Source: Brochothrix campestris FSL F6-1037
Lineage (GTDB): Bacteria; Bacillota; Bacilli; Lactobacillales; Listeriaceae
Assembly (NCBI RefSeq): GCF_000525915.1
Contig: NZ_AODH01000023.1
Span: 1 to 39,486 of the forward strand
DNA: 39,486 nt
Direction: 5' to 3'
The notes beneath the pieces are model-generated. The model was not told the DNA's origin, made no database searches, and saw only the letters and a list, made by a program, of their open reading frames with translations. Shown here piece after piece: positions 25,185-34,010 of this stretch (position 1 is the stretch's first letter; each line of letters begins with the position of its first letter). The position numbers and the translations under genes are program-made.

Positions 25185-25729
25185 TTATAGGTAAGAGTTC
25201 GTTGCTACAAGTACAATTACACTTTTAGTGTCACTGTCGCTATAAATCCGATGAGGCTGTGACGCTTGAAAATAGAGAGCTTCGCCCGCTTTTAGTCGAT
25301 GGACTGTTTGTCCAAATTGAATCTTGATAACGCCGGCTAAACAATAGCCAAACGTTTCGGATAATGACGGTTCAAATTGTTTGAAACTGCCTTTTTGGGG
25401 GAAGGTTAAAATCACCGGTTCCATTTCTTTTTCATTTGATTCTGGTACGAGCCACTTAATTTGATAGCCTTTTTCAGTATCTTCGTAATACGTATGTTCT
25501 GCTTCATCGTAAATGATTTTTTGCTGTTGTGTTTTCTCATCAAAGAAACTTTTGGGGCTCACACCAAGCACTTCTAATATATCAAAAAAAAGTTTCCATC
25601 GAAGGTGAACTGCTCTCATGTTCAATTTGCGAGATATACCCCTTGGATAAATCAGTCCGTTCTGCCAACTCTTCTTGTGTTAAGCCTTTTTTTTAAGCGT
25701 AAATTTTTCAAACTTTGGCCGATATTCAT
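25185..25729 (-). CDS. XRE-cupin transcriptional regulator of the pot operon (PuuR-like), frameshifted twice
   Basis: About 180 residues after removing one base from the T8 run at 25687-25694 and one from the A8 run at 25584-25591. The repaired N-terminus is an XRE helix-turn-helix: [20 protein letters not shown], then [11 protein letters not shown] and [17 protein letters not shown]-terminal cupin fold ([32 protein letters not shown]) is the likely sensor. GGAGG is 6 nt before the ATG at 25729. As first gene of the pot operon it probably represses it and responds to polyamines; two inverted repeats just upstream are candidate operators. Confidence 0.88.
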
Positions 25730-25756
25730 TCGAAACCTCCTTGTTAGTCTTCTTTA

Positions 25757-25790
25757 CAACGTTACGTTGTGTTAGTGCAACGGTACGTTG
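25757..25790 (-). promoter_or_regulatory. two 13-bp operator repeats for the pot regulator
   Basis: CAACGTTACGTTG (25757-25769), a perfect inverted repeat about a central T, and CAACGGTACGTTG (25778-25790), with one mismatch. Centres are 21 bp apart, two helical turns, so two dimers could bind the same face. Confidence 0.65.
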
Positions 25791-25817
25791 AATCGATACA
25801 ACCTCAAGTTTAGTCTA

Positions 25818-25836
25818 AGTAAACTTATAGTTTACT
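25818..25836. promoter_or_regulatory. inverted repeat at the pot start region
   Basis: AGTAAAC and GTTTACT separated by TTATA. It lies just downstream of the predicted pot transcription start and may be a second operator type. Confidence 0.45.
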
Positions 25837-25845
25837 AACAACGTA

Positions 25846-25873
25846 ATTATACTCTATTATGCAAGAATTGCAA
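25846..25873 (-). promoter_or_regulatory. pot operon promoter
   Basis: On the minus strand, -35 TTGCAA (25868-25873) and -10 TATAAT (25846-25851) with 16-nt spacing. It gives a leader of about 110 nt containing the repeats above. Confidence 0.6.
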
Positions 25874-25893
25874 TATCGAATAAGAGCTTTTTC

Positions 25894-25930
25894 TTGACCT
25901 TTTTATTTAATGTAACTACAATGGTTACAT
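25894..25930 (+). promoter_or_regulatory. promoter with overlapping operator for the oxidoreductase gene
   Basis: TTGACC (25894-25899), 17 nt, TACAAT (25917-25922). An inverted repeat ATGTAAC-N7-GTTACAT (25910-25930) covers the -10 box, a position suited to repression. Confidence 0.65.
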
Positions 25931-25961
25931 AAAGGGAAATATAAAACTGGAGGTAATAACA

Positions 25962-26594
25962 ATGAAATTAGCAATTATTGGTGCAAGTGGTAAAGCAGGA
26001 CAATTTATTTTACAAGAGGCGCTTGATCGCAAACTCGATGTGACTGCGATTGTGCGTAACAAGGCGAACATTTCACAACCGGTTAAGGTGATTGAAAAAG
26101 AGGTGTTTGATCTCGAAACAGCTGATATCAACGCTTTCGATGTCATTATCAATGCCTTTGGTGCTAAACCCGGCGACGAAGAATTACATGTTAAAGCTGG
26201 ACGCCATTTAATCAAAATTTTCACAAATACAACCACCCGCTTATTAGTCGTTGGTGGTGCTGGTAGTTTGTATGTTGATCCCGAAAAAATCACCCGTGTG
26301 ATGGATACCCCTGAATTCCCCGCAGCCTTTTTACCGACTGCTTCCAACCAAGGGCAAAACCTTACCGATCTACAAGTGTCACCCATTAACTGGACCTTCT
26401 TAAGTCCGTCAGCCTTTTTTAATCCTGACGGTATTCGGACGGGTCACTACGTTGCTGGTCGCGATCATTTACTGGCTAACAAAGCGAATGAAAGTTATAT
26501 CAGCTATGCGGATTATGCCATCGCGATGATTGATGAGGCTGTTCATCCGAAGCATCAAAATGAACGTTTCACTGTTGTCGGTGAAAGCAAGTAA
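25962..26594 (+). CDS. NAD(P)-binding oxidoreductase, atypical SDR (NmrA/YwnB-like)
   Basis: A 210-residue Rossmann-fold protein. The dinucleotide-binding motif is GASGKAG (7-13), followed by TAIVRNKANI, NAFGAKPGDE and RLLVVGGAGSLYV, as in NmrA-like NAD(P)H-binding proteins. The classical SDR Tyr-x3-Lys is not evident, so it may be a redox sensor or reductase of quinone-like compounds; the substrate is unknown. TGGAGGT precedes the ATG. The promoter carries an operator-like repeat over its -10 box, typical of targets of HxlR- or MarR-type redox regulators (inference); no such regulator is adjacent. Confidence 0.83.
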   Translation: MKLAIIGASGKAGQFILQEALDRKLDVTAIVRNKANISQPVKVIEKEVFDLETADINAFDVIINAFGAKPGDEELHVKAGRHLIKIFTNTTTRLLVVGGAGSLYVDPEKITRVMDTPEFPAAFLPTASNQGQNLTDLQVSPINWTFLSPSAFFNPDGIRTGHYVAGRDHLLANKANESYISYADYAIAMIDEAVHPKHQNERFTVVGESK

Positions 26595-26606
26595 GTTAAT
26601 AGCAAC

Positions 26607-26629
26607 AAAAAAGCAATCGTGCTCAGGCG
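26607..26629. terminator. left arm of a second split bidirectional terminator
   Basis: A6 followed by GCAATCGTGCTCAGGCG. It pairs with 27322-27344 with one mismatch and two G-U pairs. It lies 12 nt after the oxidoreductase stop. Confidence 0.7.
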
Positions 26630-26636
26630 AACTTGG

Positions 26637-27322
26637 GGACTGAACCCACAACACTGGACAGTCACAAAAAAGTATTATCCAACCAGTTTCAATTGAATTC
26701 GAGAATCGTTATACTAGGCAATATAATCTCTGGCAGTACGTTCAACAATTACCGTTGTTGTTCGCGTTAATCCGTCGAGATAGAACGTTTCAGACTTTAG
26801 CGTGGAATGAAACGATTCGATTGGGGCATTATCAGCGGGCATTCCTTCACGGGACATGCTCCTGGTAATGCCTTTGCTTTTGACTGCTTCTTGATACGCT
26901 GCGGATGTATAGACAGAACCATGATCACTATGCCGCATTGTCCCTTCGGGCAAGCTCGTTAATTGATTCAACGTATCTAATACAAGTAAGGTATCTTGCG
27001 TTTCTCCAATCGTATAATACTGGAAAGATATAATACTTTTCCACCAAATGGCAAGGCGGTAATATCCGTTACTAATCTTTCGAGCGGCTTTGTCGTAAAG
27101 AATTCGCGCTTTAGATAGTTTTCTGCGACAATTGTCGATTGACCCTTTCTTTTTCGTTGGAATACCAGATAGTTTCAGCTCAACAGCCTTCATTTTAATT
27201 TCATATAGATAACTTACACGTGTGCCGATAAAAAAATACACCTCCAAAGAATAATAGGTATCTATACCCGAAAATTCTTTGAAGATGCTTTTTTGTTTTG
27301 TCTAACCCTAAGGGGTCAGTCC
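26637..27322 (-). mobile_element. collapsed IS3 family element inside a terminator
   Basis: Ends marked by inverted GGACTGA (26637-26643) and TCAGTCC (27316-27322), each next to a CCC-rich segment and a GACA motif, as in IS3 terminal repeats. The interior is reduced to a fused transposase fragment. It lies between the two arms of a terminator hairpin. Confidence 0.7.
26714..27247 (-). pseudogene. fused remnant of IS3 transposase orfA and orfB
   Basis: The frame begins with unrelated residues, then IKMKAVELKLSGIPTKK (an orfA-type start). It passes through a scrambled middle and continues with the orfB catalytic end: GTMRHSDHGSVYTS (second Asp), SMSREGMPADNAPIESFHSTLK (Glu) in family order, stopping at RDYIA before the usual YYNNxR tail. 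The first catalytic Asp and most of both proteins are lost. It is unrelated at close range to the intact IS3 element at 16584-18133, whose block reads GNCLDNSPMENFFG. Confidence 0.82.
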
Positions 27323-27344
27323 GCCTGAACGCGATTGTTTTTTT
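27322..27344. terminator. right arm of the second split bidirectional terminator
   Basis: CGCCTGAACGCGATTG followed by T7; complementary to 26607-26629. It touches the stop codon of the antiporter gene. Confidence 0.7.
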
Positions 27345-29415
27345 AATCTTCGGTGGATTGACTATCCAACAAATAAGTTTCCATGAAGTTAATGTTTTGG
27401 CGAATGTCGTGGGCCATTTCCCGTGAAATCCGTCCTTCTTCATAAAATTGTTGCAGCGAATCCCGCTCCGCTTGCAGTGCTCGAATACGAATATCATTTT
27501 TAATAATTTCAAAATCGGCACTGTGTTTTAATGCACCTGTTTGATTTTTCAAGCGGCTAATAATCATTGATTGTTCGCTAATAATTGAGCTCACTAAGCG
27601 TTTGTTTTCTGGTGTAACATGCTCATTCAAGTAGCTCATCGCAGCGCGACCACTCTCTGCACGCCAATCTTTAATCGCTTGCAAATCCTGAGGTGAATAT
27701 TTTTTCTTCTCACCGCTTGCTCGTTTTTGACGTTTACTTCGCAGTTGCAATGCCACATGCATGATGCTTACAAAGTAATAATTGAGACGCGTGCGTATCC
27801 GTCGTTCAATGCGTGTTTTCGTCGCATGAATTGTTTCGGATAAGCGATACGCAATTAACTTATTAATTTTACCTTCTTCAACGTAACGGTGTAAGAGCTC
27901 CTCTTGGATGGTTAACACTTTAATCCGTAACGCTTTCTCATCTGCCGACATTTGAATGCCGTATTCGTTAACGATTTGACCGCGTTGCACCCGACGAATC
28001 GAAGTCCGGTATTCTTCAATAATAACTTGCACCGCCGCCTTTATTTCTGGCTCTGGCTCTGATTCTAACTCGCGAATCACATCGCGGAAAATTTCAATTT
28101 GAATTCGGGCTTCAGCTTCTTCAATCGATTCACCGACTTGTAATTCAGCTTCCTCTTTTAAAATAATCGGCAACAAAACGTTCGATACGATTAATGAAAC
28201 GAGGATGACACCCGCGGCTAAGAAAATAATTAACGCGCGCTCGGGGAACATCGCCCCACTTGCGAGGACGAATGGAATCGACATCGACCCAGCTAAGGTA
28301 ACTGCACCGCGAACACCGGCGATTGAGATAATCGCACTGGATTCGAGCTGTTCTTTAACGGTTGTGTCCGTATCGTCGCGCTTTTGTTTACTGAGCAAAC
28401 GCGGCACTAGCCATGAACCAAACACCCATACAAAACGAAGCACAATTAAGATAACATATAAAATCAAAATATATACGATGACCCGTTGATTGGATATCGC
28501 TGAATCTTCCCAAATACTCCCTAAAATATCAGGAATTTGTGACCCTAAAATGACAAACACTAAGCCATTGAGAATAAACACTAAAATATCCCACGTACTG
28601 GTCGAAACTAAATTCAACTTAACGACTTGGGTCGTGACACTCTTTTTCTCCATCCCATGCACAACACCAGCCATAACAACAGCAAGAATGCCTGAGACAC
28701 CAATTTCTTCAGCTAAGATGTAAATAATAAAAGGTGTCACAATTTGCATTAAGAGATGGATCGTCACATCTTCCATACCGAAACGTCGCAACCAATGACG
28801 GATGCGGAGAATAAACCAAGCGGCAATTGCTCCGACAATTAAACCACCGACGGCGACCACCACAAAATTACCAGCGGCATTCCATAATGAGAAGGTGCCG
28901 GTTACCATTGCTGCAATGGCCATTTTAAAGGCAACAAGGCCCGAAGCATCGTTCATTAAAGCCTCACCTTCAAGCAATTGCATGATGTTTTTTGGCAGTT
29001 TAATCCGATCAGATAATGAACCCACGGCAACAGCATCGGTCGGCGATAAAATCGCTGCCAAAGCAAAGGCTGCCGGATATGGAATTGTTGGAATCATCCA
29101 GTGGATAAAATAACCAACTAAAAAGGTCGTTACAAAAACAAGTCCGACTGCCAGTAACACAATCGGGATCCGTAAGTTCCAGAGGGCTTCACTGTTCACT
29201 CGTTTACCATCATTAAAAAGTAACGGGGCAATAAAAAGCACTAAAAATAATTCCGGATCCAATTGTAAATGCCACAATGAAGGGATAAACGACAGGGCTG
29301 CTCCTAAAGCGATTTGAATCAATGGTACTGATACAAACGGAATAAAACGATTAATAACGTGCGATAAACCGATAATAAGTAGCATTATTAAAATAAAATC
29401 AAATATTGCCACCAA
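27343..29415 (-). CDS. CPA1 family Na+/H+ antiporter
   Basis: A 690-residue cation/proton antiporter for sodium extrusion and pH balance. About twelve membrane segments occupy 1-410. Conserved ion-path residues are in LSPTDAVAVGSLSDRI (about 126) and GEALMNDASGLVAF (about 150). The long cytosolic C-terminus from about 430 is charged and helical and likely regulates activity. GTG at 29415 is the start, with AGGAG 8 nt upstream. It is monocistronic. The nhaP/YjcE-type family is clear, but the specific orthologue is not. Confidence 0.9.
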   Translation of the reverse strand: MVAIFDFILIMLLIIGLSHVINRFIPFVSVPLIQIALGAALSFIPSLWHLQLDPELFLVLFIAPLLFNDGKRVNSEALWNLRIPIVLLAVGLVFVTTFLVGYFIHWMIPTIPYPAAFALAAILSPTDAVAVGSLSDRIKLPKNIMQLLEGEALMNDASGLVAFKMAIAAMVTGTFSLWNAAGNFVVVAVGGLIVGAIAAWFILRIRHWLRRFGMEDVTIHLLMQIVTPFIIYILAEEIGVSGILAVVMAGVVHGMEKKSVTTQVVKLNLVSTSTWDILVFILNGLVFVILGSQIPDILGSIWEDSAISNQRVIVYILILYVILIVLRFVWVFGSWLVPRLLSKQKRDDTDTTVKEQLESSAIISIAGVRGAVTLAGSMSIPFVLASGAMFPERALIIFLAAGVILVSLIVSNVLLPIILKEEAELQVGESIEEAEARIQIEIFRDVIRELESEPEPEIKAAVQVIIEEYRTSIRRVQRGQIVNEYGIQMSADEKALRIKVLTIQEELLHRYVEEGKINKLIAYRLSETIHATKTRIERRIRTRLNYYFVSIMHVALQLRSKRQKRASGEKKKYSPQDLQAIKDWRAESGRAAMSYLNEHVTPENKRLVSSIISEQSMIISRLKNQTGALKHSADFEIIKNDIRIRALQAERDSLQQFYEEGRISREMAHDIRQNINFMETYLLDSQSTED

Positions 29416-29537
29416 ACCAACTCCTACTATTTTTTTCTATTCTTATTATCTCATACTAATTAATAGTTCGTCTAATATTAAGACCAGATACTTAGTCCTA
29501 TTTTTTGATAAAACATACGAGGACTGTCGCCCCTCCT

Positions 29538-29574
29538 AAAAAAAAAACGCCTCCACCGTGAAAGCGGTGGGAGG
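29538..29574 (-). terminator. intrinsic terminator of the lut operon
   Basis: Stem CCTCCACCG (29550-29558) with CGGTGGGAGG (29565-29574), one bulge; on the minus strand it is followed by a U10 tract. Confidence 0.85.
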
Positions 29575-29587
29575 ACGTCGGTAGTAT

Positions 29588-30301
29588 TCAATCTTCAATC
29601 ACAATATAGGTCACCTTTAACGGGCCATGTACCCCTACAACTAGGATTGATTCAATATCGGCCGAATTCGACGGGCCTGATATAACATTAATGGCTGATC
29701 CGACCCGTTCCCCCGCTTCAATCCGGCGATTATAAGCTTTAGCCGCCTGCGTAATGCGGGGAACAAGTTGACTTTTTGGCGTGATGGCAATGTAGTGTAC
29801 CGGTAAAAAATGCAAGGCGCGTCCTTGACCCGGAGTTGTTTCGACCACCACTGAGCCTGATTCAGCCAATAAATAATCACCAAAGACAATACCAATGTTG
29901 GCATTTGAGGCGTTCGTAATATTTAATTCACGATTTTCGATCCCTGGCAACCAGTGCGTGACCGTCGACTCTGGCCACGTTCCGTTCGCCAAGTCACCTA
30001 ACCCATACTGGTGAAAGCGTTCATCGGTGGAAGTCATCACCGTTTCACTGCCGTATTGACGGGTAATTGTCAGCAAAGTAGCGGCTAATGCTGACGCTTT
30101 AGTTAAAACGACATCCGCGAGTAACGTTTCGCATTTCGCCTGTAAAATCGCCAACAATTCATCTGGTGACTTATCCGCCAACTGCGTGTGTGATAAGTTA
30201 TTTAACGGCTCAAAATGAGTGACATCGGCTGTTTCTCGCGGACGTCCCAGTTTTTGTGCCAAGCCATTTAAAAAGGCATCGCGATTATGAATCTGTGTCA
30301 T
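29588..30301 (-). CDS. lutC: L-lactate utilisation protein LutC
   Basis: LUD-domain subunit of the LutABC L-lactate oxidising complex. It has 237 residues from the ATG at 30301. That start is chosen because GGGGTGA lies 6 nt upstream and MTQIHNRDAF is a normal LutC beginning; an in-frame GTG at 30325 is possible. Conserved blocks are NIGIVFGDYLLAESGSVVVET, here split as NIGIVFGDYLLAES and GSVVVET, and SGPSNSADIE near the end. The start overlaps the lutB stop by 17 nt, indicating coupling. Confidence 0.92.
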   Translation of the reverse strand: MTQIHNRDAFLNGLAQKLGRPRETADVTHFEPLNNLSHTQLADKSPDELLAILQAKCETLLADVVLTKASALAATLLTITRQYGSETVMTSTDERFHQYGLGDLANGTWPESTVTHWLPGIENRELNITNASNANIGIVFGDYLLAESGSVVVETTPGQGRALHFLPVHYIAITPKSQLVPRITQAAKAYNRRIEAGERVGSAINVISGPSNSADIESILVVGVHGPLKVTYIVIED

Positions 30302-31769
30302 GTTTGTCACCCCGTTGTTTTTCACGTTCTTTAAACCATGAACGGAAATTATCTTTTTCTTTTACTGGCCGTGGTAAATCACGTACGTCGGTCCAGCCTT
30401 TAATTAGACCAGGCCCCTTTTTGATCACGCCATTCGTTGAAAAATTAATCGCGGCGACCGGGTCTTTGCTTGCGAGCACACCTAAACCGGCATGCGCCAC
30501 TTTCAAGGCTGATTTAAAGAGGAACGGTTTGGCCGTACCTAAGGCAATCGCACGCATCTGTACATCTTGGAAGCCGTGCATCATCTTCTTCTCATCAGTC
30601 ATGACGCGACGATGCTCAATCAATAACTGATGCAGTGGAATTTTAACCGGACACGTATCCGTACACGCCCCACATAAACTTGAGGCAAACGGTAACTCTT
30701 TGAATTCGTCATAGCCACCAATAATCGGTGATAAAATCGCGCCGACTGGGCCTGGATAAATCGAACCGTAACCATGGCCGCCAATGTGACGGTAGACCGG
30801 ACAAACATTTAAGCAGGCACCGCAACGAATACATTGTAAAATCGATTGAAATTCCGTTCCCAACACTTTTGAACGGCCATTATCAACGATGACGACATGA
30901 AAATCTTCTGGTCCATCACTCTCGTCAGGTAGTTTTGGTCCAGCAAAGGTAATGTAAGTCGTTAAATCTTGACCAACAGCACTGCGGGCTAACAAGTTAT
31001 CCAATACTTCGGCATCTTCTATGTTAGGAACAATCCGTTCCATCCCCATCACGACGATTTGTGTTTTAGGAATACTCTCAACTAAATCGGCATTTCCTTC
31101 GTTCGTCACAAGATTAACCTGACCCGAATTGGCAATCGCAAAATTACAACCTGTAATGCCGATATCTGCTTCTAAAAAATGTTGACGCAAAATACCACGC
31201 ACAAACCGGGCCATCCGTTGCGGATTATCATCACCTTCATAACCAAGTTTATCATGAAACACTTGGCGGATTTGTTGCCGGTTTTTATGAATATCAGGAA
31301 AAACGATATGTGATGGCGCATCCCAGTCATCTTCTTGTAAGATGAATTCTGCTAAATCGGATTCAAAAAACTCAATGTGAGACAGCTCGCGGATCATTTC
31401 ATTCATCCCGATTTCTTCTGTTACCATTGATTTGGCCTTCACGATTTTTTGACTATTTTTCTGCTCAATTACTTGTTTAATGTAGTCACTGGCATCTTCA
31501 GCCGTTTCAGCAAAGAAGACATGCCCACCGCGCTTGGCGACATTGTCGCTAAACTGTTCCAAATAATAATCAAGATGGGTAATCGTATGTTGCCGAATTT
31601 GTTCGCCTAGTTCACGCCACTGCTCCCAATTACCGATGCGTTCGCGTGAGCCTTCACGTTTTTCCCATTGCACATCCTGTGATTTTTCGACCGCTTTTTG
31701 CATGAATTTATCTTCCTTCGATAAATCAATCCGCTCTTTAAATGGTTTATCACTTGTTGAAATTGGCAT
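30285..31769 (-). CDS. lutB: L-lactate utilisation iron-sulfur protein LutB
   Basis: Iron-sulfur subunit of LutABC, 494 residues. An N-terminal LUD region (KAKSMVTEEIGMNE, GITGCNFAIANSGQ) is followed by two [4Fe-4S] motifs, CIRCGACLNVCPVY and CGACTDTCPVKIP, in the second half, then a C-terminal DUF3390-like part. It lies 16 nt after lutA. Its basic C-terminus (KEREKQRGDKH) overlaps lutC. Confidence 0.95.
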   Translation of the reverse strand: MPISTSDKPFKERIDLSKEDKFMQKAVEKSQDVQWEKREGSRERIGNWEQWRELGEQIRQHTITHLDYYLEQFSDNVAKRGGHVFFAETAEDASDYIKQVIEQKNSQKIVKAKSMVTEEIGMNEMIRELSHIEFFESDLAEFILQEDDWDAPSHIVFPDIHKNRQQIRQVFHDKLGYEGDDNPQRMARFVRGILRQHFLEADIGITGCNFAIANSGQVNLVTNEGNADLVESIPKTQIVVMGMERIVPNIEDAEVLDNLLARSAVGQDLTTYITFAGPKLPDESDGPEDFHVVIVDNGRSKVLGTEFQSILQCIRCGACLNVCPVYRHIGGHGYGSIYPGPVGAILSPIIGGYDEFKELPFASSLCGACTDTCPVKIPLHQLLIEHRRVMTDEKKMMHGFQDVQMRAIALGTAKPFLFKSALKVAHAGLGVLASKDPVAAINFSTNGVIKKGPGLIKGWTDVRDLPRPVKEKDNFRSWFKEREKQRGDKHDTDS

Positions 31770-31785
31770 CTTTACAACTCCTCAC

Positions 31786-32517
31786 TTAAACGTTGACTGT
31801 TACATTATGATTCAATACTTCGGCGATGTGCATAATACGAATGCGTTTACCGTCGCGGTTAAACTTGCCACCGATGTTCATCAGGCAGCCCATATCGGCA
31901 CTGATTAAAATTTCGGCACCGGTATTAACGATGTCTTCAACTTTTTCAGTCACCATCTGCTCTGAAATGTCAGGCATTTTAACCGAGAAGGTACCACCGA
32001 ATCCACAGCAGTTTTCGATATGTTCGAGTGGAATCATTTCGAGGTCTTTAACTTCTGCTAACAATTGATAAGGCGCCTTTTTTTCACCGAGCAATCGTGT
32101 CATATGGCACGAACGATGATAGGTTGCCTTACCGCTTAATTGCGCACCAACATCCGTTATCCCTAAGACATTCACAATAAACTGTGTAAATTCATAGGTT
32201 TTGTCATGGAGCTCGGCAGCAATGTCGCGGTACTCAGGGTCATCTTCGAAAATTTCTTTATATTCTTTTAGCATCGCCACACATGAACCCGATGGTCCGA
32301 CGACATAGGTCGCGTTATTAAACGCTTTCATTTGATTGATCATTGAAGCGCGACTATCCTTATGATAGCCACTGTTGTACGTTGGTTGGCCGCAACAAAT
32401 TTGCGAACCAGGTAGCTCTGTTTCACAGCCAAAGCGTTCTAACACTTCAACCATTGCCTTACCTACTTCGGGGAACATCATGTCTACTAAACATGTCGAA
32501 AAAATGGTCACTTTCAC
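31786..32517 (-). CDS. lutA: L-lactate utilisation protein LutA
   Basis: Cysteine-rich (CCG-domain) subunit of LutABC, 243 residues. The paired CCG-type motifs are visible: QICCGQPTYN in the first half, and HRSCHMTRLL with ENCCGFGGTFSV in the second. It resembles the glycolate oxidase GlcF C-terminus. GTG at 32517 is preferred (protein starts MKVTIFSTCLVDMMF) because AGAAGG is 8 nt upstream; an ATG two codons earlier is too close to that site. First gene of lutABC. No cre or LutR-type site was confirmed upstream. Confidence 0.93.
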   Translation of the reverse strand: MKVTIFSTCLVDMMFPEVGKAMVEVLERFGCETELPGSQICCGQPTYNSGYHKDSRASMINQMKAFNNATYVVGPSGSCVAMLKEYKEIFEDDPEYRDIAAELHDKTYEFTQFIVNVLGITDVGAQLSGKATYHRSCHMTRLLGEKKAPYQLLAEVKDLEMIPLEHIENCCGFGGTFSVKMPDISEQMVTEKVEDIVNTGAEILISADMGCLMNIGGKFNRDGKRIRIMHIAEVLNHNVTVNV

Positions 32518-32628
32518 TAGCATAGCCTTCTTTCAGTTTATTATCACTATTTTGTAAGAACTACTCCTATAGTATAACTTTTATAAGTCATAATATCTAT
32601 TATCAAAAGGCTAAACGGTTAGATAAAA

Positions 32629-32656
32629 TAAAAAAACGCAGTCATTTGACTACGTT
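32629..32656 (-). terminator. intrinsic terminator of the CorC/HlyC-type gene
   Basis: 9- to 10-bp stem (32635-32644 with 32647-32656), a minimal loop and one G-U pair, then a U-rich run on the minus strand. Confidence 0.7.
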
Positions 32657-32669
32657 TCGCCTTATTTAA

Positions 32670-33974
32670 CTATTTTTTTGTTATTAATGGGACTTTTTGA
32701 ACTTCAACGAGCTGAATCGCATGATTTGATGTGCTAACCACCTTAAAGCGATACCCCGCTTCTTCAATAACAGTCCCTTCAATCGCAGCAAAATTAGTGT
32801 ATAGCACCCATCCACCCATGGTATGGACAAAATGATTGGCCAAATTGGTGCCCAGACGCTCGTCAACGTCAATTAACAATTCGTCACCGGGAATCATATA
32901 ATGATTGGGTGCAATTACCCGTACCTTGCCCGACTCATTGACCTCATCTAAATCACCAACAATCACTTCGAGGATGTCTTCAATCGTAATGATGCCACTC
33001 GTACCACCGTATTCATCGGTTACAACTGCAAAATTTTGGTGTCCTTGTCGCATTTGGTGCAACACTTCTTGCAAGTTATTGCCTTCAAATACTTTCATTT
33101 CGGGAATCATTAACGAATCGACGGTACGCTCAAAGATATTTTTGTCATTTGCCATTTGCGAGATGATAGTTTTTGCATGTAAAAGACCAACAACTTCATC
33201 TTTGTCGTTGTTTTCAACGACTAAATAATTATCAAACGGATGATCGGCAAACATTTCAATCAACTCATTGATGGTTTGATCGACGTTAATGGCCTGCACT
33301 TCAGTTCTTGGTACCATCACTTCTTGCACATGGATGTCATCCAGTTTAAAGATATTTTGCACATACTCATATTCCATTGGATTAACGATTCCTTGACGAT
33401 AGCTGTCATTTAAAATGATTTTCAACTCTGTTGGTGTCACACCATTGTTGAGGGGGACGTCACGTTTGACACCAAATAAGCGTGTAATCAGATTAGCCGA
33501 TTCATTGAGTAACCAGTTGAACGGATACATCGCATAGTACCAAGCAATAAGCGGTCGCGCAACAATTAATGCCACCTTATCGGCCGCTTGAATTGATAAT
33601 GTTTTCGGTGCTAATTCTCCGACCACGACATTGATGTATGTAATCGCCAAAAAGGAAATTACGACAGCAACTGGTCCTTGTAAGGCTGGTGTTAACGGTA
33701 ACACATTGAATAGCGGTTGCAACCAATGATGCATTGTTGCTTCACCAATCCACCCAAGGGCTAGGGCCGCGAGTGTGTTTCCGAGCTGACAGGCAGCTAA
33801 GTAATCATTCATTCGTGATGTAATCACACGCACGTATTTGGCCTTTTTATTGCCAGATTCTTCTAATTCTCTTACTTTTGTCGGTTTAAGCGCTACGATG
33901 GCAAACTCGGAGGCCACAAAAAAACCGGTGATGATGATTAATACAATAACTGCGAGCGAATTCACAACGTCCAT
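32670..33974 (-). CDS. hemolysin C/CorC family protein (CNNM plus CBS domains)
   Basis: A 434-residue membrane protein. The N-terminal CNNM (DUF21) domain has four hydrophobic segments (about 1-200; LAALALGWIGEATM, VVGELAPKTLSIQ). A CBS pair follows (about 205-335; HVQEVMVPRTEVQAI, VTDEYGGTSGIITIEDILE), then a C-terminal CorC_HlyC domain (GDELLIDVDERLG). Members are linked to Mg2+/Co2+ efflux or Mg2+ homeostasis; the hemolysin name is historical. GAGGAG precedes the ATG. It lies 36 nt after a HAD phosphatase gene and may be co-transcribed. Confidence 0.92.
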   Translation of the reverse strand: MDVVNSLAVIVLIIITGFFVASEFAIVALKPTKVRELEESGNKKAKYVRVITSRMNDYLAACQLGNTLAALALGWIGEATMHHWLQPLFNVLPLTPALQGPVAVVISFLAITYINVVVGELAPKTLSIQAADKVALIVARPLIAWYYAMYPFNWLLNESANLITRLFGVKRDVPLNNGVTPTELKIILNDSYRQGIVNPMEYEYVQNIFKLDDIHVQEVMVPRTEVQAINVDQTINELIEMFADHPFDNYLVVENNDKDEVVGLLHAKTIISQMANDKNIFERTVDSLMIPEMKVFEGNNLQEVLHQMRQGHQNFAVVTDEYGGTSGIITIEDILEVIVGDLDEVNESGKVRVIAPNHYMIPGDELLIDVDERLGTNLANHFVHTMGGWVLYTNFAAIEGTVIEEAGYRFKVVSTSNHAIQLVEVQKVPLITKK

Positions 33975-34010
33975 CTTCTATCTCCTCTATGTTTACGACT
34001 GTTAGACATC

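Noticed and set aside
25741-25960. CRISPR-like spacing of the CAACGT repeats
   Set aside because: There are only two short copies with 8 nt between them, and no cas genes. They fit operators, not an array.
27201-27521. 106-codon ORF across the antiporter 3' end and IS3 remnant
   Set aside because: It crosses the antiporter C-terminus in another frame and the terminator arm; no start signal.
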